A stretch of 13,347 bases of DNA. Origin: CS2-K091 sp035527155 (lineage in GTDB: Bacteria > Planctomycetota > Phycisphaerae > Sedimentisphaerales > Anaerobacaceae). The stretch lies in NCBI GenBank assembly GCA_035527155.1, contig DATLBB010000039.1, positions 1-13,347 on the forward strand, read 5' to 3'. The notes beneath the pieces were generated by a model, which was given only the letters and a program-made list of their open reading frames with translations, was not told where the DNA came from and did not search any database. Both the position numbers and the translations under genes were made by a program. Every line of letters begins with the position of its first letter. The first letter of the stretch is position 1. Below, piece after piece: positions 6,375 through 13,039 of this stretch.

Positions 6375-7559
6375 ATGACGACAGAAGGACCGATTACAAA
6401 ACAAACCAAGGGCCTGAATGTTTTTGAGAGATACCTCACAATCTGGGTGCTCCTTTGCATTGCCGGAGGTATTGTTTTAGGCAAAGCTGCCCCCCAGTTT
6501 GCGAAATTCCTCGATGGTATAGCGATCTATGTCGGCAACGCCCCTGTTGTTTCGATACCTATTGCAGTGTGTCTGTTTTTTATGATGTACCCGATTATGG
6601 TGAAGATTGACTTCGCCGAAGTTGTCAAGGCTGGTAAAAGCGGCAAGCCGGTCGGATTGACACTTTTCATGAACTGGGCAGTTAAACCCTTTACCATGTA
6701 CGCAATTGCCGTATTTTTCCTCGGCACACTGTTCTATACGCTTATAGGCCCCGATGCTGTCGATAACGTCAAAATGCCCTTCGGACTGGACCTTCCCATA
6801 GGAGCAATCCATGGTGCAGGACAGGTAGTTCTTGTCGATGGCGTTAAATTACTTCAGGTTCCCCTCTGGCGGAGTTACCTGGCGGGTTGTATCCTGCTCG
6901 GTATTGCTCCCTGCACGGCAATGGTTTTGGTGTGGGGGTATCTTGCTAAAGGCAACGATGGTCTTACCCTCGTGATGGTGGCAATAAACTCACTAACGAT
7001 GCTTTTACTTTATGGAGTTCTTGGGGGTTTCTTATTAGGTGTCGGCAGACTGCCGGTGCCATGGCAGGCGCTATTGCTGTCTATCGCAATATATGTAGCT
7101 TTGCCTTTGGTGGCAGGATATTTATCACGAAAATGGGTTATTGCTGCTAAAGGCCAACAGTGGTTTGAGGAGAGGTTTCTGCATGTATTAACTCCCATAA
7201 CAATTATTGCATTACTGGTAACGTTAGTACTGCTGTTTTCATTTAAAGGCGAAGTTATCCTTTCAAATCCATTAACAATTCTATGGATTGCGATACCGTT
7301 GTTCATCCAGACCAATCTTATCTTCTGGTTAGGATATGGCTTGGCGAAGTTGCTAAAACTAAACTATAAAGATGCAGCTCCCGCCGCTATGATTGGCGCA
7401 TCTAATCATTTTGAGGTCGCTATTGCCACCTCGACAATGCTCTTCGGCCTTTCTTCCGGCGCAGCTCTGGCAACTGTTGTAGGAGTGTTGATTGAAGTGC
7501 CGGTTATGCTTATGCTCGTTAAGATATGTCTGCGAACACAAGGCTGGTTCAAGCGCTGA
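6375..7559 (+). CDS. acr3: Arsenite efflux permease, ACR3 family
   Basis: A 394-residue inner-membrane arsenite exporter with about ten transmembrane segments. Two residues essential in studied ACR3 proteins are visible: the cysteine in GIAPCTAMVLVWGYL (C180) and the glutamate in GASNHFEVAIA (E347). The early motif MMYPIMVKIDF (70-80) and FMNWAVKPFTMY (98-109) are typical of the family. Between the latter and C180 there is a long extra loop (about 120-165, containing GPDAVDNVKMPFG and HGAGQVVLVDG) that is absent from short ACR3 proteins and makes the protein somewhat longer than usual. ATG 6375 has AGGAG at 6362-6366. It is the last clear member of the arsenic operon. Many annotations call this gene arsB, though it is unrelated to the ArsB family. 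Confidence 0.95.
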   Translation: MTTEGPITKQTKGLNVFERYLTIWVLLCIAGGIVLGKAAPQFAKFLDGIAIYVGNAPVVSIPIAVCLFFMMYPIMVKIDFAEVVKAGKSGKPVGLTLFMNWAVKPFTMYAIAVFFLGTLFYTLIGPDAVDNVKMPFGLDLPIGAIHGAGQVVLVDGVKLLQVPLWRSYLAGCILLGIAPCTAMVLVWGYLAKGNDGLTLVMVAINSLTMLLLYGVLGGFLLGVGRLPVPWQALLLSIAIYVALPLVAGYLSRKWVIAAKGQQWFEERFLHVLTPITIIALLVTLVLLFSFKGEVILSNPLTILWIAIPLFIQTNLIFWLGYGLAKLLKLNYKDAAPAAMIGASNHFEVAIATSTMLFGLSSGAALATVVGVLIEVPVMLMLVKICLRTQGWFKR

Positions 7560-7593
7560 TATAAACTGCACAACTGAACATACACAGGCGAAA

Positions 7594-7629
7594 TTTAGGC
7601 TTTGCAATTTGTATGCTGAGGCCTAAAAT
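7594..7629 (+). promoter_or_regulatory. Possible promoter inside an inverted repeat ahead of the 574-residue gene
   Basis: A perfect seven-base inverted repeat, TTTAGGC (7594-7600) and GCCTAAA (7621-7627), encloses a TTGCAA (7602-7607), and its right arm overlaps TAAAAT (7624-7629), 16 bases further on. This gives a reasonable -35/-10 pair with a dyad over it, consistent with a repressed promoter. A second small repeat, TACAC (7629-7633) with GTGTA (7644-7648), follows. The repeat could instead be a weak terminator of the ars operon, but no T run follows. Confidence 0.4.
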
Positions 7630-7672
7630 ACACTTCTAAGTTTGTGTAAATAGTAATTGGGGCTAACAGAAA

Positions 7673-9397
7673 ATGAACTCAGAGCAACTGGAAAAATATA
7701 CCTCTGCGATAACGCTTTCCGATATGGAAATCTTTGTGTTTCCGGAGCTGATGTACAGCCTTGTTCTGGCGGATATTATGAGCCCGATTATCTGGCAATG
7801 GCGCCGGATGGATTGTTTCAAAAAGCTGGAGGGCAAAAGCAGCTACAAAAAACTGATGCGGCTCAAACAATTCATAATGGATGAATTCGAGTTTAATCTT
7901 GACCTTGAAACCTGGGGCCTTACCAGCAAAGCCAAAGAGCTCAAACGGTTCGATAAGTTTATTTCGTCCGATGATATCGGCCAAAGCAACGCTCTGTTTG
8001 GCTACCATGGCGACAAATATTACTTTGATGTTGATATTCGCAGGCACTTCGGCCTTGATAAATATGATAGCGACATCATTCCATATTGGAAGACCGAAAC
8101 TGTTGAGGCTATGAACGCCTTTCGTTTCAAGCAAGGCTACAGGACAGCAGCCGGTGAATGTGTATCGCTTGCGGCTTTATATGTGGCGGCGGCATTTATC
8201 GTATGTGGGATTGCTCTGGAAGATATCTATATGATACTTACCCCCCTTCACTCGCAGAACTTCATCGACATGCAGGACGGCGTTCTGACCAATAATAGAA
8301 GGCTCGTTACGAAAACGATGTGGTTCAACGGCACCGCTATATCCAACAAAGCCCAGCGGGCGCTGCGGAACGAAAACGTTACAATCATAGCACACCCTTC
8401 CGGCTATGTGCACTGTATGTATGATGATGCAACGATAGATAAGAAGACTTATCAGCACTTTACCAGGCAGCTCGGTTCATATCTATCAGCAGAATTGACA
8501 CTGCCGCTCTTCGCTAACTTTCTGCGCTCTCACCAGGAGTATCAGAAATTCTTCCAGGTCTGTCGCGACTGCCGCGGACAGGCACAATTCTTAGAGGCCG
8601 AGGTCCTTTTTCATTATGAACACAGCAGTAATTACAGAATAGCCGACAGGACATATGACAAATTACTTGCCGAGGTTTCGGATGAGGATTTTGTCCCGTA
8701 TCAATTGCCCGGCAGAATTCGCTGCGATGAGCTTGAACAGTTGATAGAAAAGCAAAAAGTCGACGTGAGAAAGCAAGAAGGTAGAGAGGTTTTGAGAAAA
8801 TATATCGGGCCGGTTGTCCCTGAACCACAGCGGTTTGTAGACGAGTTGGCTGGCTTTGTGCATATAGAAACAAAGCTGCCGGCTTCGGACAAGAATTTCA
8901 TCCCTGCTAATCCGATTCAAATCCACGTAGACCAGAGTAGAGAACAGATAATTGACTATCTGCAGCAACTGCGCCAGAGTAATTCCACCGCCGACCTTGC
9001 CTTTTATACGTATCGTGATATGGCAACCTGTGATTGGGCCCCATTTATAAAGGCCGCGGTAGAGCGCAGCCCGGTCTCAATCCAAATGGCGGACTCAATG
9101 TCAACCGAAGAGGTACATATCTGGCTTGAACAAATGAACAATACTTCAATTTACGATGGCAAGCGTCTTGCTCAGCCGGATGAGGTCGCAAACTATAAAA
9201 CCGGCGGTGGACTCGAAAAAGCCTTTCTGCTGGCCAACGTTATCCGTCAAAGAAACCCCGAACAAGATATTGAAATAGTCGTAGATAAAAAAGATGCGGT
9301 TGTCAAGGGGCCCGACCAATACCGCTTTGTATCCGCCAAAGGCCTTGACAAGCAAATTCGCATCTCTGCCGCCGGCGCTATTAACATAGTTGGCTGA
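7673..9397 (+). CDS. Uncharacterised 574-residue protein, possibly transglutaminase-like
   Basis: I do not recognise this protein as a named family. It has no signal peptide and no convincing membrane segment, so it is probably cytoplasmic. In the first half, AAGECVSLAALYVAAAFIVCG (159-179) followed by TPLHSQNFIDMQDG (190-203) recalls the transglutaminase/protease core, in which a cysteine at the start of a helix, a histidine and an aspartate form the triad; C163, H193 and D199 or D202 would be the candidates. A further HPSGYVHCMYDD lies at 241-252. Residues 290-360 contain scattered cysteines (CRDCRGQ) and a charged helical stretch; the last 170 residues are mixed helix and strand with no motif I know, ending in a beta-rich segment. 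ATG 7673 has GGGG about ten bases upstream. It has its own possible promoter and a stem-loop at its end, so it may be a separate transcript from acr3. Confidence 0.8.
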   Translation: MNSEQLEKYTSAITLSDMEIFVFPELMYSLVLADIMSPIIWQWRRMDCFKKLEGKSSYKKLMRLKQFIMDEFEFNLDLETWGLTSKAKELKRFDKFISSDDIGQSNALFGYHGDKYYFDVDIRRHFGLDKYDSDIIPYWKTETVEAMNAFRFKQGYRTAAGECVSLAALYVAAAFIVCGIALEDIYMILTPLHSQNFIDMQDGVLTNNRRLVTKTMWFNGTAISNKAQRALRNENVTIIAHPSGYVHCMYDDATIDKKTYQHFTRQLGSYLSAELTLPLFANFLRSHQEYQKFFQVCRDCRGQAQFLEAEVLFHYEHSSNYRIADRTYDKLLAEVSDEDFVPYQLPGRIRCDELEQLIEKQKVDVRKQEGREVLRKYIGPVVPEPQRFVDELAGFVHIETKLPASDKNFIPANPIQIHVDQSREQIIDYLQQLRQSNSTADLAFYTYRDMATCDWAPFIKAAVERSPVSIQMADSMSTEEVHIWLEQMNNTSIYDGKRLAQPDEVANYKTGGGLEKAFLLANVIRQRNPEQDIEIVVDKKDAVVKGPDQYRFVSAKGLDKQIRISAAGAINIVG

Positions 9398-9440
9398 AGA
9401 AAAACATCCGTAGGTTGGATGGATTTTAGCCTTTTCAGCC
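9392..9440 (+). terminator. Nested stem-loop overlapping the stop codon of the 574-residue gene
   Basis: GGCTGAAGA (9392-9400) pairs with TTTTCAGCC (9432-9440) over nine positions including one G-T pair, and CATCC (9405-9409) pairs with GGATG (9417-9421) inside it. The TGA stop (9395-9397) lies in the outer arm. A T-rich stretch appears only from about 9464, so termination may be imperfect; a structured 3' end is the alternative. Confidence 0.45.
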
Positions 9441-9475
9441 TGTACCAAAAAAATTTTAAAAAATCTTTTTTTATT

Positions 9476-9504
9476 TTGACAATGCGAATAAATAGGACTA
9501 TAAT
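9476..9504 (+). promoter_or_regulatory. Consensus sigma-70-type promoter of the Rrf2 operon
   Basis: TTGACA (9476-9481) and TATAAT (9499-9504) both match the consensus exactly with a 17-base spacer. Upstream 9447-9475 is A and T tracts, suited to an UP element. An intrinsically strong promoter like this is expected to need repression, which fits the dyad over its -10. Confidence 0.85.
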
Positions 9505-9512
9505 AGTCTTAT
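9492..9512 (+). promoter_or_regulatory. Likely Rrf2 operator (21-base dyad)
   Basis: ATA-g-GACTAT-a-ATAGTC-t-TAT is symmetric about 9502, with nine of ten arm positions pairing, and fully covers the -10. It resembles the GACTAwwwTAGTC core of known Rrf2-family sites (IscR type-1 like). It sits about 55 bases ahead of the Rrf2 gene, so autoregulation is the natural reading. Confidence 0.65.
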
Positions 9513-9565
9513 ACAGCAGATACAAAGATTGAAACGCCTATTTACGGTTTTTTTGAAGGTCGAAG

Positions 9566-10021
9566 ATGGATGTTTTGAGGCGAAATACTGATTATGCGTT
9601 GCGGGCGGCAGTGAACCTCACTGTGCATTATGGAAACGGGCCCGTTTCGACCAGGACAATAGCGGTTGAAGAAGATATTTCGTATCAATTAGCCTGCAAG
9701 TTGATGCAGAAGCTCCAAAATGCCAGGTTGGTGAAAAGCTGCATGGGGCCTAAAGGTGGATTTCGGTTAACCAGAGAGCCATCGATTATAAGTCTGCTGG
9801 AAGTAGTAGAAGCGATTCAAGGGCCGATAAGCTTGAACCGATGCTTGCTGGGCGTGGACGCCTGTCCAAAGCAGATGGGCTGTAAAGTAAGGGCAAGGCT
9901 TGTTGGGCTGCAGGAATGTATATACGAATATCTAAGTGGTATTACGCTGGATGAACTGCTGCAGGACAAAGGCACAAAAAGAAAAAGGAAAGCAGGGAGT
10001 CTAAAGAGGAGAAAAAAATGA
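9566..10021 (+). CDS. Rrf2-family transcriptional regulator, probable iron-sulfur or thiol sensor
   Basis: A 151-residue regulator with the Rrf2 N-terminus (NTDYALRAAVNLTVHYG, residues 7-23), a winged helix with TRTIAVEEDISYQLACKLMQKL (about 29-50) and the GPKGGFRLTR wing (61-70). The sensor loop has C93, C100 and C106 (CX6CX5C), the three-cysteine arrangement by which IscR, NsrR and related regulators bind an iron-sulfur cluster, here with a slightly different first spacing; C118 is additional. It should respond to redox, nitric oxide or metal stress and repress its own promoter through the dyad at 9492-9512. The C-terminal tail (about 136-151) is strongly basic, which is unusual. ATG 9566 has GAAGG upstream. 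Its stop overlaps the start of the cupin gene by ATGA. Confidence 0.92.
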   Translation: MDVLRRNTDYALRAAVNLTVHYGNGPVSTRTIAVEEDISYQLACKLMQKLQNARLVKSCMGPKGGFRLTREPSIISLLEVVEAIQGPISLNRCLLGVDACPKQMGCKVRARLVGLQECIYEYLSGITLDELLQDKGTKRKRKAGSLKRRKK

Positions 10022-10368
10022 GCGACGAAAAGCAAAAGGCAACTGTACTGCAGTCGTGCCTGGGTAAAGGACAGAGATTGGTGGAAATGGTCGAATACGC
10101 AGACAGTTCGATTGTCAGCAAGACGATACTGGATAAATCTGCTGGGACGATTACTCTGTTTGCGTTTGATAAGGGCCAGCGGTTAAGTGAGCATACAACA
10201 CCTTATGACGCAGTTGTTCAGATTATTGACGGGGCGGCGCGGTTGACCATAGGCGGCAAAGATGTAAATGTTTCGGCTGGCCAGATTATTATAATGCCCG
10301 GCAATGTGCCGCACGCGGTTGCCGCAGAAGAAAAATTCAAGATGCTGCTAACGATGATTCGCGCATAA
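10018..10368 (+). CDS. Small single-domain cupin
   Basis: A 116-residue single cupin barrel. The first cupin motif is degenerate, with H59 in LSEHTTPYDAVVQIIDG and no second histidine or glutamate of the usual set; the second is complete in outline, AGQIIIMPGNVPHAV (87-101) with H99. With perhaps only two histidines it may bind a metal weakly or act as a small-molecule sensor or binder. Cupins of this type are frequent next to Rrf2 regulators and ferredoxin genes in anaerobes. Translation is probably coupled to the regulator through the ATGA overlap at 10018-10021. Confidence 0.88.
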   Translation: MSDEKQKATVLQSCLGKGQRLVEMVEYADSSIVSKTILDKSAGTITLFAFDKGQRLSEHTTPYDAVVQIIDGAARLTIGGKDVNVSAGQIIIMPGNVPHAVAAEEKFKMLLTMIRA

Positions 10369-10405
10369 GTAAGAGTGATTTGCTTCAAATAAATGAGGAT
10401 AGCTT

Positions 10406-10660
10406 ATGGTCAGATGTCCAGGACAAGACCAAAGATTTTGGAAGCTGGAAGATATTTTTGAAGTGAAATGTCCCGACTGCGGAACGGTTGTGGAGTTTTT
10501 CAAGGATGAGCCGAACCTAAAATGCCGCGAGTGCGGCCAGTTGGTGGCTAACCCAAAGATAAACCTCGGCTGTGCAAAATGGTGCCAATATGCTGAGCAA
10601 TGCCTCGGTATTATCAAGAAATCCGATGAACAGGCTAATGGCTCAAAGAGTTCAAAATGA
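10406..10660 (+). CDS. Small cysteine-rich zinc-ribbon-like protein
   Basis: An 84-residue cytoplasmic protein with eight cysteines. CPDCG (22-26) and CRECG (40-44) form a four-cysteine zinc ribbon or rubredoxin-like knuckle pair; C4 stands alone near the start, and C56, C60 and C66 (CX3CX5C) follow. The C-terminus is a lysine-serine tail. I know no function for it. Given its place between a cupin and a ferredoxin, metal handling or electron transfer is possible. GAGG lies upstream of ATG 10406, and its stop overlaps the next start by ATGA. Confidence 0.8.
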   Translation: MVRCPGQDQRFWKLEDIFEVKCPDCGTVVEFFKDEPNLKCRECGQLVANPKINLGCAKWCQYAEQCLGIIKKSDEQANGSKSSK

Positions 10661-11400
10661 GGTATTTCGAGATGGTTATGCGTAACATAGTTAAAATAGA
10701 CGAAGAAAAATGCGACGGCTGCGGTCAGTGTGTTGATGCCTGTTCTGAAGGCGCTATAAAGATAATTGATGGTAAGGCAAAGCTGGTCAGTGAAGTTTAC
10801 TGTGACGGCCTTGGCGCCTGTATCGGACACTGCCCTCAGGACGCCATAACCATTGAAAAGCGGGAAGCTGACCAGTTCGATGAAGAGGCAACCAAGGCGC
10901 ACCTGGCTAAAGAGCAAAACGCTCACAGCCAGACTGATTTTGTATGCCCCGGTACGATGGCCAAGAAGCTAAGTAAAAAGGGTAAATCTGCTGGCAACAG
11001 CGATGCTGCGGTTCCATCGCAGTTGAGCCACTGGCCGGTTCAGTTGAAGCTGGTCTCGCCGCAGGCACCATATTTTGCCGATGCTGATTTGCTGCTGGTG
11101 GCAGATTGCGTCCCGTTTGCGATGGGTGATTTTCACAATAAATTCTTGAAAGAGCGCAGCATTGTAGTCGGCTGTCCAAAACTGGATAATGCAGACTTCT
11201 ATATTGAAAAGCTGGCACAGATTTTGAAAGGCAATAAGCTCAATAGTTTGACAGTGCTCCATATGGAAGTGCCCTGCTGCTTTGGTCTGACACATATCGC
11301 ACGCGAAGCCATTGCCCGAAGCGGTGTGAAGATGACTTTTGAGGATGTTACGATAGATCTGCGCGGCAATGTCAGTAAAACTGAAACGATAGAAAATTAG
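10657..11400 (+). CDS. Ferredoxin-domain 4Fe-4S protein of anaerobes
   Basis: A 247-residue cytoplasmic protein. The N-terminus is a ferredoxin domain: C19, C22, C25 and C29 (CDGCGQCVDAC) form one cubane site; the second half, CDGLGACIGHC (C49, C55, C59), has leucine where the second cysteine of a classical site would be. The C-terminal domain (about 95-240) contains FVCPGTM (95-101), SQLSHWPVQLKLVSP (121-135), ADCVPFAMGDFH (149-160), VVGCPKLDN (171-178) and a vicinal pair in MEVPCCFGL (203-211). This layout recurs in anaerobic bacteria and archaea as a conserved ferredoxin family without a settled function that I know. Starts at 10672 or 10678 are also in frame, but ATG 10657 overlaps the upstream stop. 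Confidence 0.88.
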   Translation: MRYFEMVMRNIVKIDEEKCDGCGQCVDACSEGAIKIIDGKAKLVSEVYCDGLGACIGHCPQDAITIEKREADQFDEEATKAHLAKEQNAHSQTDFVCPGTMAKKLSKKGKSAGNSDAAVPSQLSHWPVQLKLVSPQAPYFADADLLLVADCVPFAMGDFHNKFLKERSIVVGCPKLDNADFYIEKLAQILKGNKLNSLTVLHMEVPCCFGLTHIAREAIARSGVKMTFEDVTIDLRGNVSKTETIEN

Positions 11401-11428
11401 CGGCTGATTGCAAAATAACGGGTGTGTA

Positions 11429-12448
11429 ATGACTGATTTTGTTAAGGCGATAATCATAGATTTTGGGCGTACCATAGCCGAGATGTCACCCTATTTATTG
11501 TTTGGATTTTTCGTGGCAGGAATTCTCTCGGTGCTTGTATCGCATCGACTCGTACAAAGGCATCTTGGCGGTAGAGGGATATGGCCCTTGTTGAAAGCAT
11601 CGCTTTTCGGGATTCCACTGCCCTTGTGCTCGTGCGGCGTTATTCCGGTATCAATGTCACTGCGCAAGAATGGTGCAAGTAAAGGTTCCACAATATCATT
11701 TTTACTGTCCACGCCTCAAACCGGTATGGACAGTATCTTTGTTACCTTGAGTCTTCTCGGCCCACTTTTTGCCATCTTTAGACCATTAGCGGCACTCGTT
11801 ACCGGCCTTGTCGGAGGCGGCCTGGTTGATGTGTTTGGCCAAAACAGAGAGGATGAAAACGGGACACCACAAGAATCTTCGGACGAATCCTCCGGTAGCG
11901 AAAAGAAAACAAGCAGAGTTGCGAAGGGCTTGAAATACGGCTTTATTACACTGCCGCGAGACATTGGCAAAGCGTTGATGGTAGGACTGGTTATCGCTGC
12001 TGTTATCTCTGCCCTGGTGCCCGAAGGTTATTTCGCAGACAAATTAGGGCCCGGAATTCTCCAGATGGTAGTGATGATGTTTCTGGGCATTCCGGTTTAT
12101 GTATGTGCAACGGCCTCGGTGCCGGTAGCGGCGGCGCTGATATTGGCAGGCTTAACGCCGGGAGCGGCATTGGTTTTTCTTATGACCGGCCCGGCCACCA
12201 ACGCTGCATCATTTGTAACAATCTGGAAAGTCCTGGGCAAAGCGACAGCAATTACATATCTCGCTACCGTGGCAGGATGTGCCCTCTTGGGCGGAATTCT
12301 TCTTGATTATATCGCTACCGGCATTGACATTGAAATAGCCACTCGGTCTGGTTGGATGCTGCCGCCGGTTGTTAAATACATATCAGCCGTTGTGCTTTTA
12401 GCAATCCTGGCTTTTGCCATCCTCACCAAAAGAAAACAGACTGACTAA
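11429..12448 (+). CDS. ArsP/SO_0444-family metal or organoarsenical permease
   Basis: A 339-residue membrane permease of the PF03773 type. The family signature LFGIPLPLCSCGVIPVSMSL is at 59-78 (C67, C69); SFLLSTPQTGMDSI (90-103) follows, and in the second half are GIPVYVCATASVPVAAAL (220-237, C226) and LMTGPATNAASF (251-262). About eight transmembrane segments are split by a hydrophilic acidic loop (about 138-168). Relatives annotated as SO_0444 are assigned Cu/Zn efflux, while ArsP members export trivalent methylated or aromatic arsenicals; the closest in my memory is the SO_0444 group. A TTG at 11408 is in frame, but ATG 11429 gives the normal N-terminus (MTDFVKAIIIDFG). It follows the ferredoxin gene by 28 bases, typical for this gene group. 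Confidence 0.88.
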   Translation: MTDFVKAIIIDFGRTIAEMSPYLLFGFFVAGILSVLVSHRLVQRHLGGRGIWPLLKASLFGIPLPLCSCGVIPVSMSLRKNGASKGSTISFLLSTPQTGMDSIFVTLSLLGPLFAIFRPLAALVTGLVGGGLVDVFGQNREDENGTPQESSDESSGSEKKTSRVAKGLKYGFITLPRDIGKALMVGLVIAAVISALVPEGYFADKLGPGILQMVVMMFLGIPVYVCATASVPVAAALILAGLTPGAALVFLMTGPATNAASFVTIWKVLGKATAITYLATVAGCALLGGILLDYIATGIDIEIATRSGWMLPPVVKYISAVVLLAILAFAILTKRKQTD

Positions 12449-12490
12449 TCTTGCGGACACAAAAGGTAAAGTATATAGTGTTGGTCAGCT

Positions 12491-13036
12491 ATGTTGTCCG
12501 AATCCGCCAAAATCCTCTTAACAGGACTGCCGCGTTGCGGCAAAACCACCGCTGTAATGCAAATAATTGCAAATCTTAATTGTGAAAAGACAGCAGGTTT
12601 CTACACTCAGGAGATTCGCGAAGGAGGCGTTCGCAAAGGTTTTAGCTGGCGGCTACTTGATGGCACCTCAGGAACACTTGCCCATATCGACATCAAGGCC
12701 CCTTTCAGAGTCGGCAAATATGGCGTGATCGTTGCAGCCTTTGAGAAGTCAGTGGTGCCGATTTTGGACCCCGAAAAAACCGATACACAATTATTTATTA
12801 TCGACGAGATCGGCAAAATGGAATGCTTCTCCAAAAATTTTGTTTCCGCTGTACGCCGACTTTTCAAATCTGATAAGTCTGTATTAGCCACCGTAGCACT
12901 GAAAGGCTCAGGTCTTATCTCTGAAGTGAAAAATTACCCTGACACGAAGCTATTTAATTTGACACGACAGAATCGCGATAAGACAATAGCGGAAATTTTG
13001 CAGGCTTTATCGTTTTTGAAAAAAGCGGCCGATTAG
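12491..13036 (+). CDS. THEP1-type nucleoside triphosphatase
   Basis: A 181-residue P-loop NTPase of the THEP1 (NTPase_1) family, which hydrolyses NTPs in vitro with unclear biological role. Walker A is GLPRCGKTT (12-20), Walker B/DEIGKME is at 102-111 after the LFII strand, and family blocks GFYTQEIREGG (36-46), RVGKYGVI (73-80) and TVALKGSGLISEVK (134-147) are present. The length is normal for the family. It lies 42 bases after the permease and three bases ahead of the nitroreductase, so it is probably cotranscribed with the latter. The ATG at 12491 has only a weak ribosome site. Confidence 0.92.
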   Translation: MLSESAKILLTGLPRCGKTTAVMQIIANLNCEKTAGFYTQEIREGGVRKGFSWRLLDGTSGTLAHIDIKAPFRVGKYGVIVAAFEKSVVPILDPEKTDTQLFIIDEIGKMECFSKNFVSAVRRLFKSDKSVLATVALKGSGLISEVKNYPDTKLFNLTRQNRDKTIAEILQALSFLKKAAD

Positions 13037-13039
13037 AAA

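Noticed and set aside
10348..10926. A 192-codon open frame on the minus strand
   Set aside because: It spans the zinc-ribbon gene and the ferredoxin cysteine motifs on the plus strand and shows no motif of its own.
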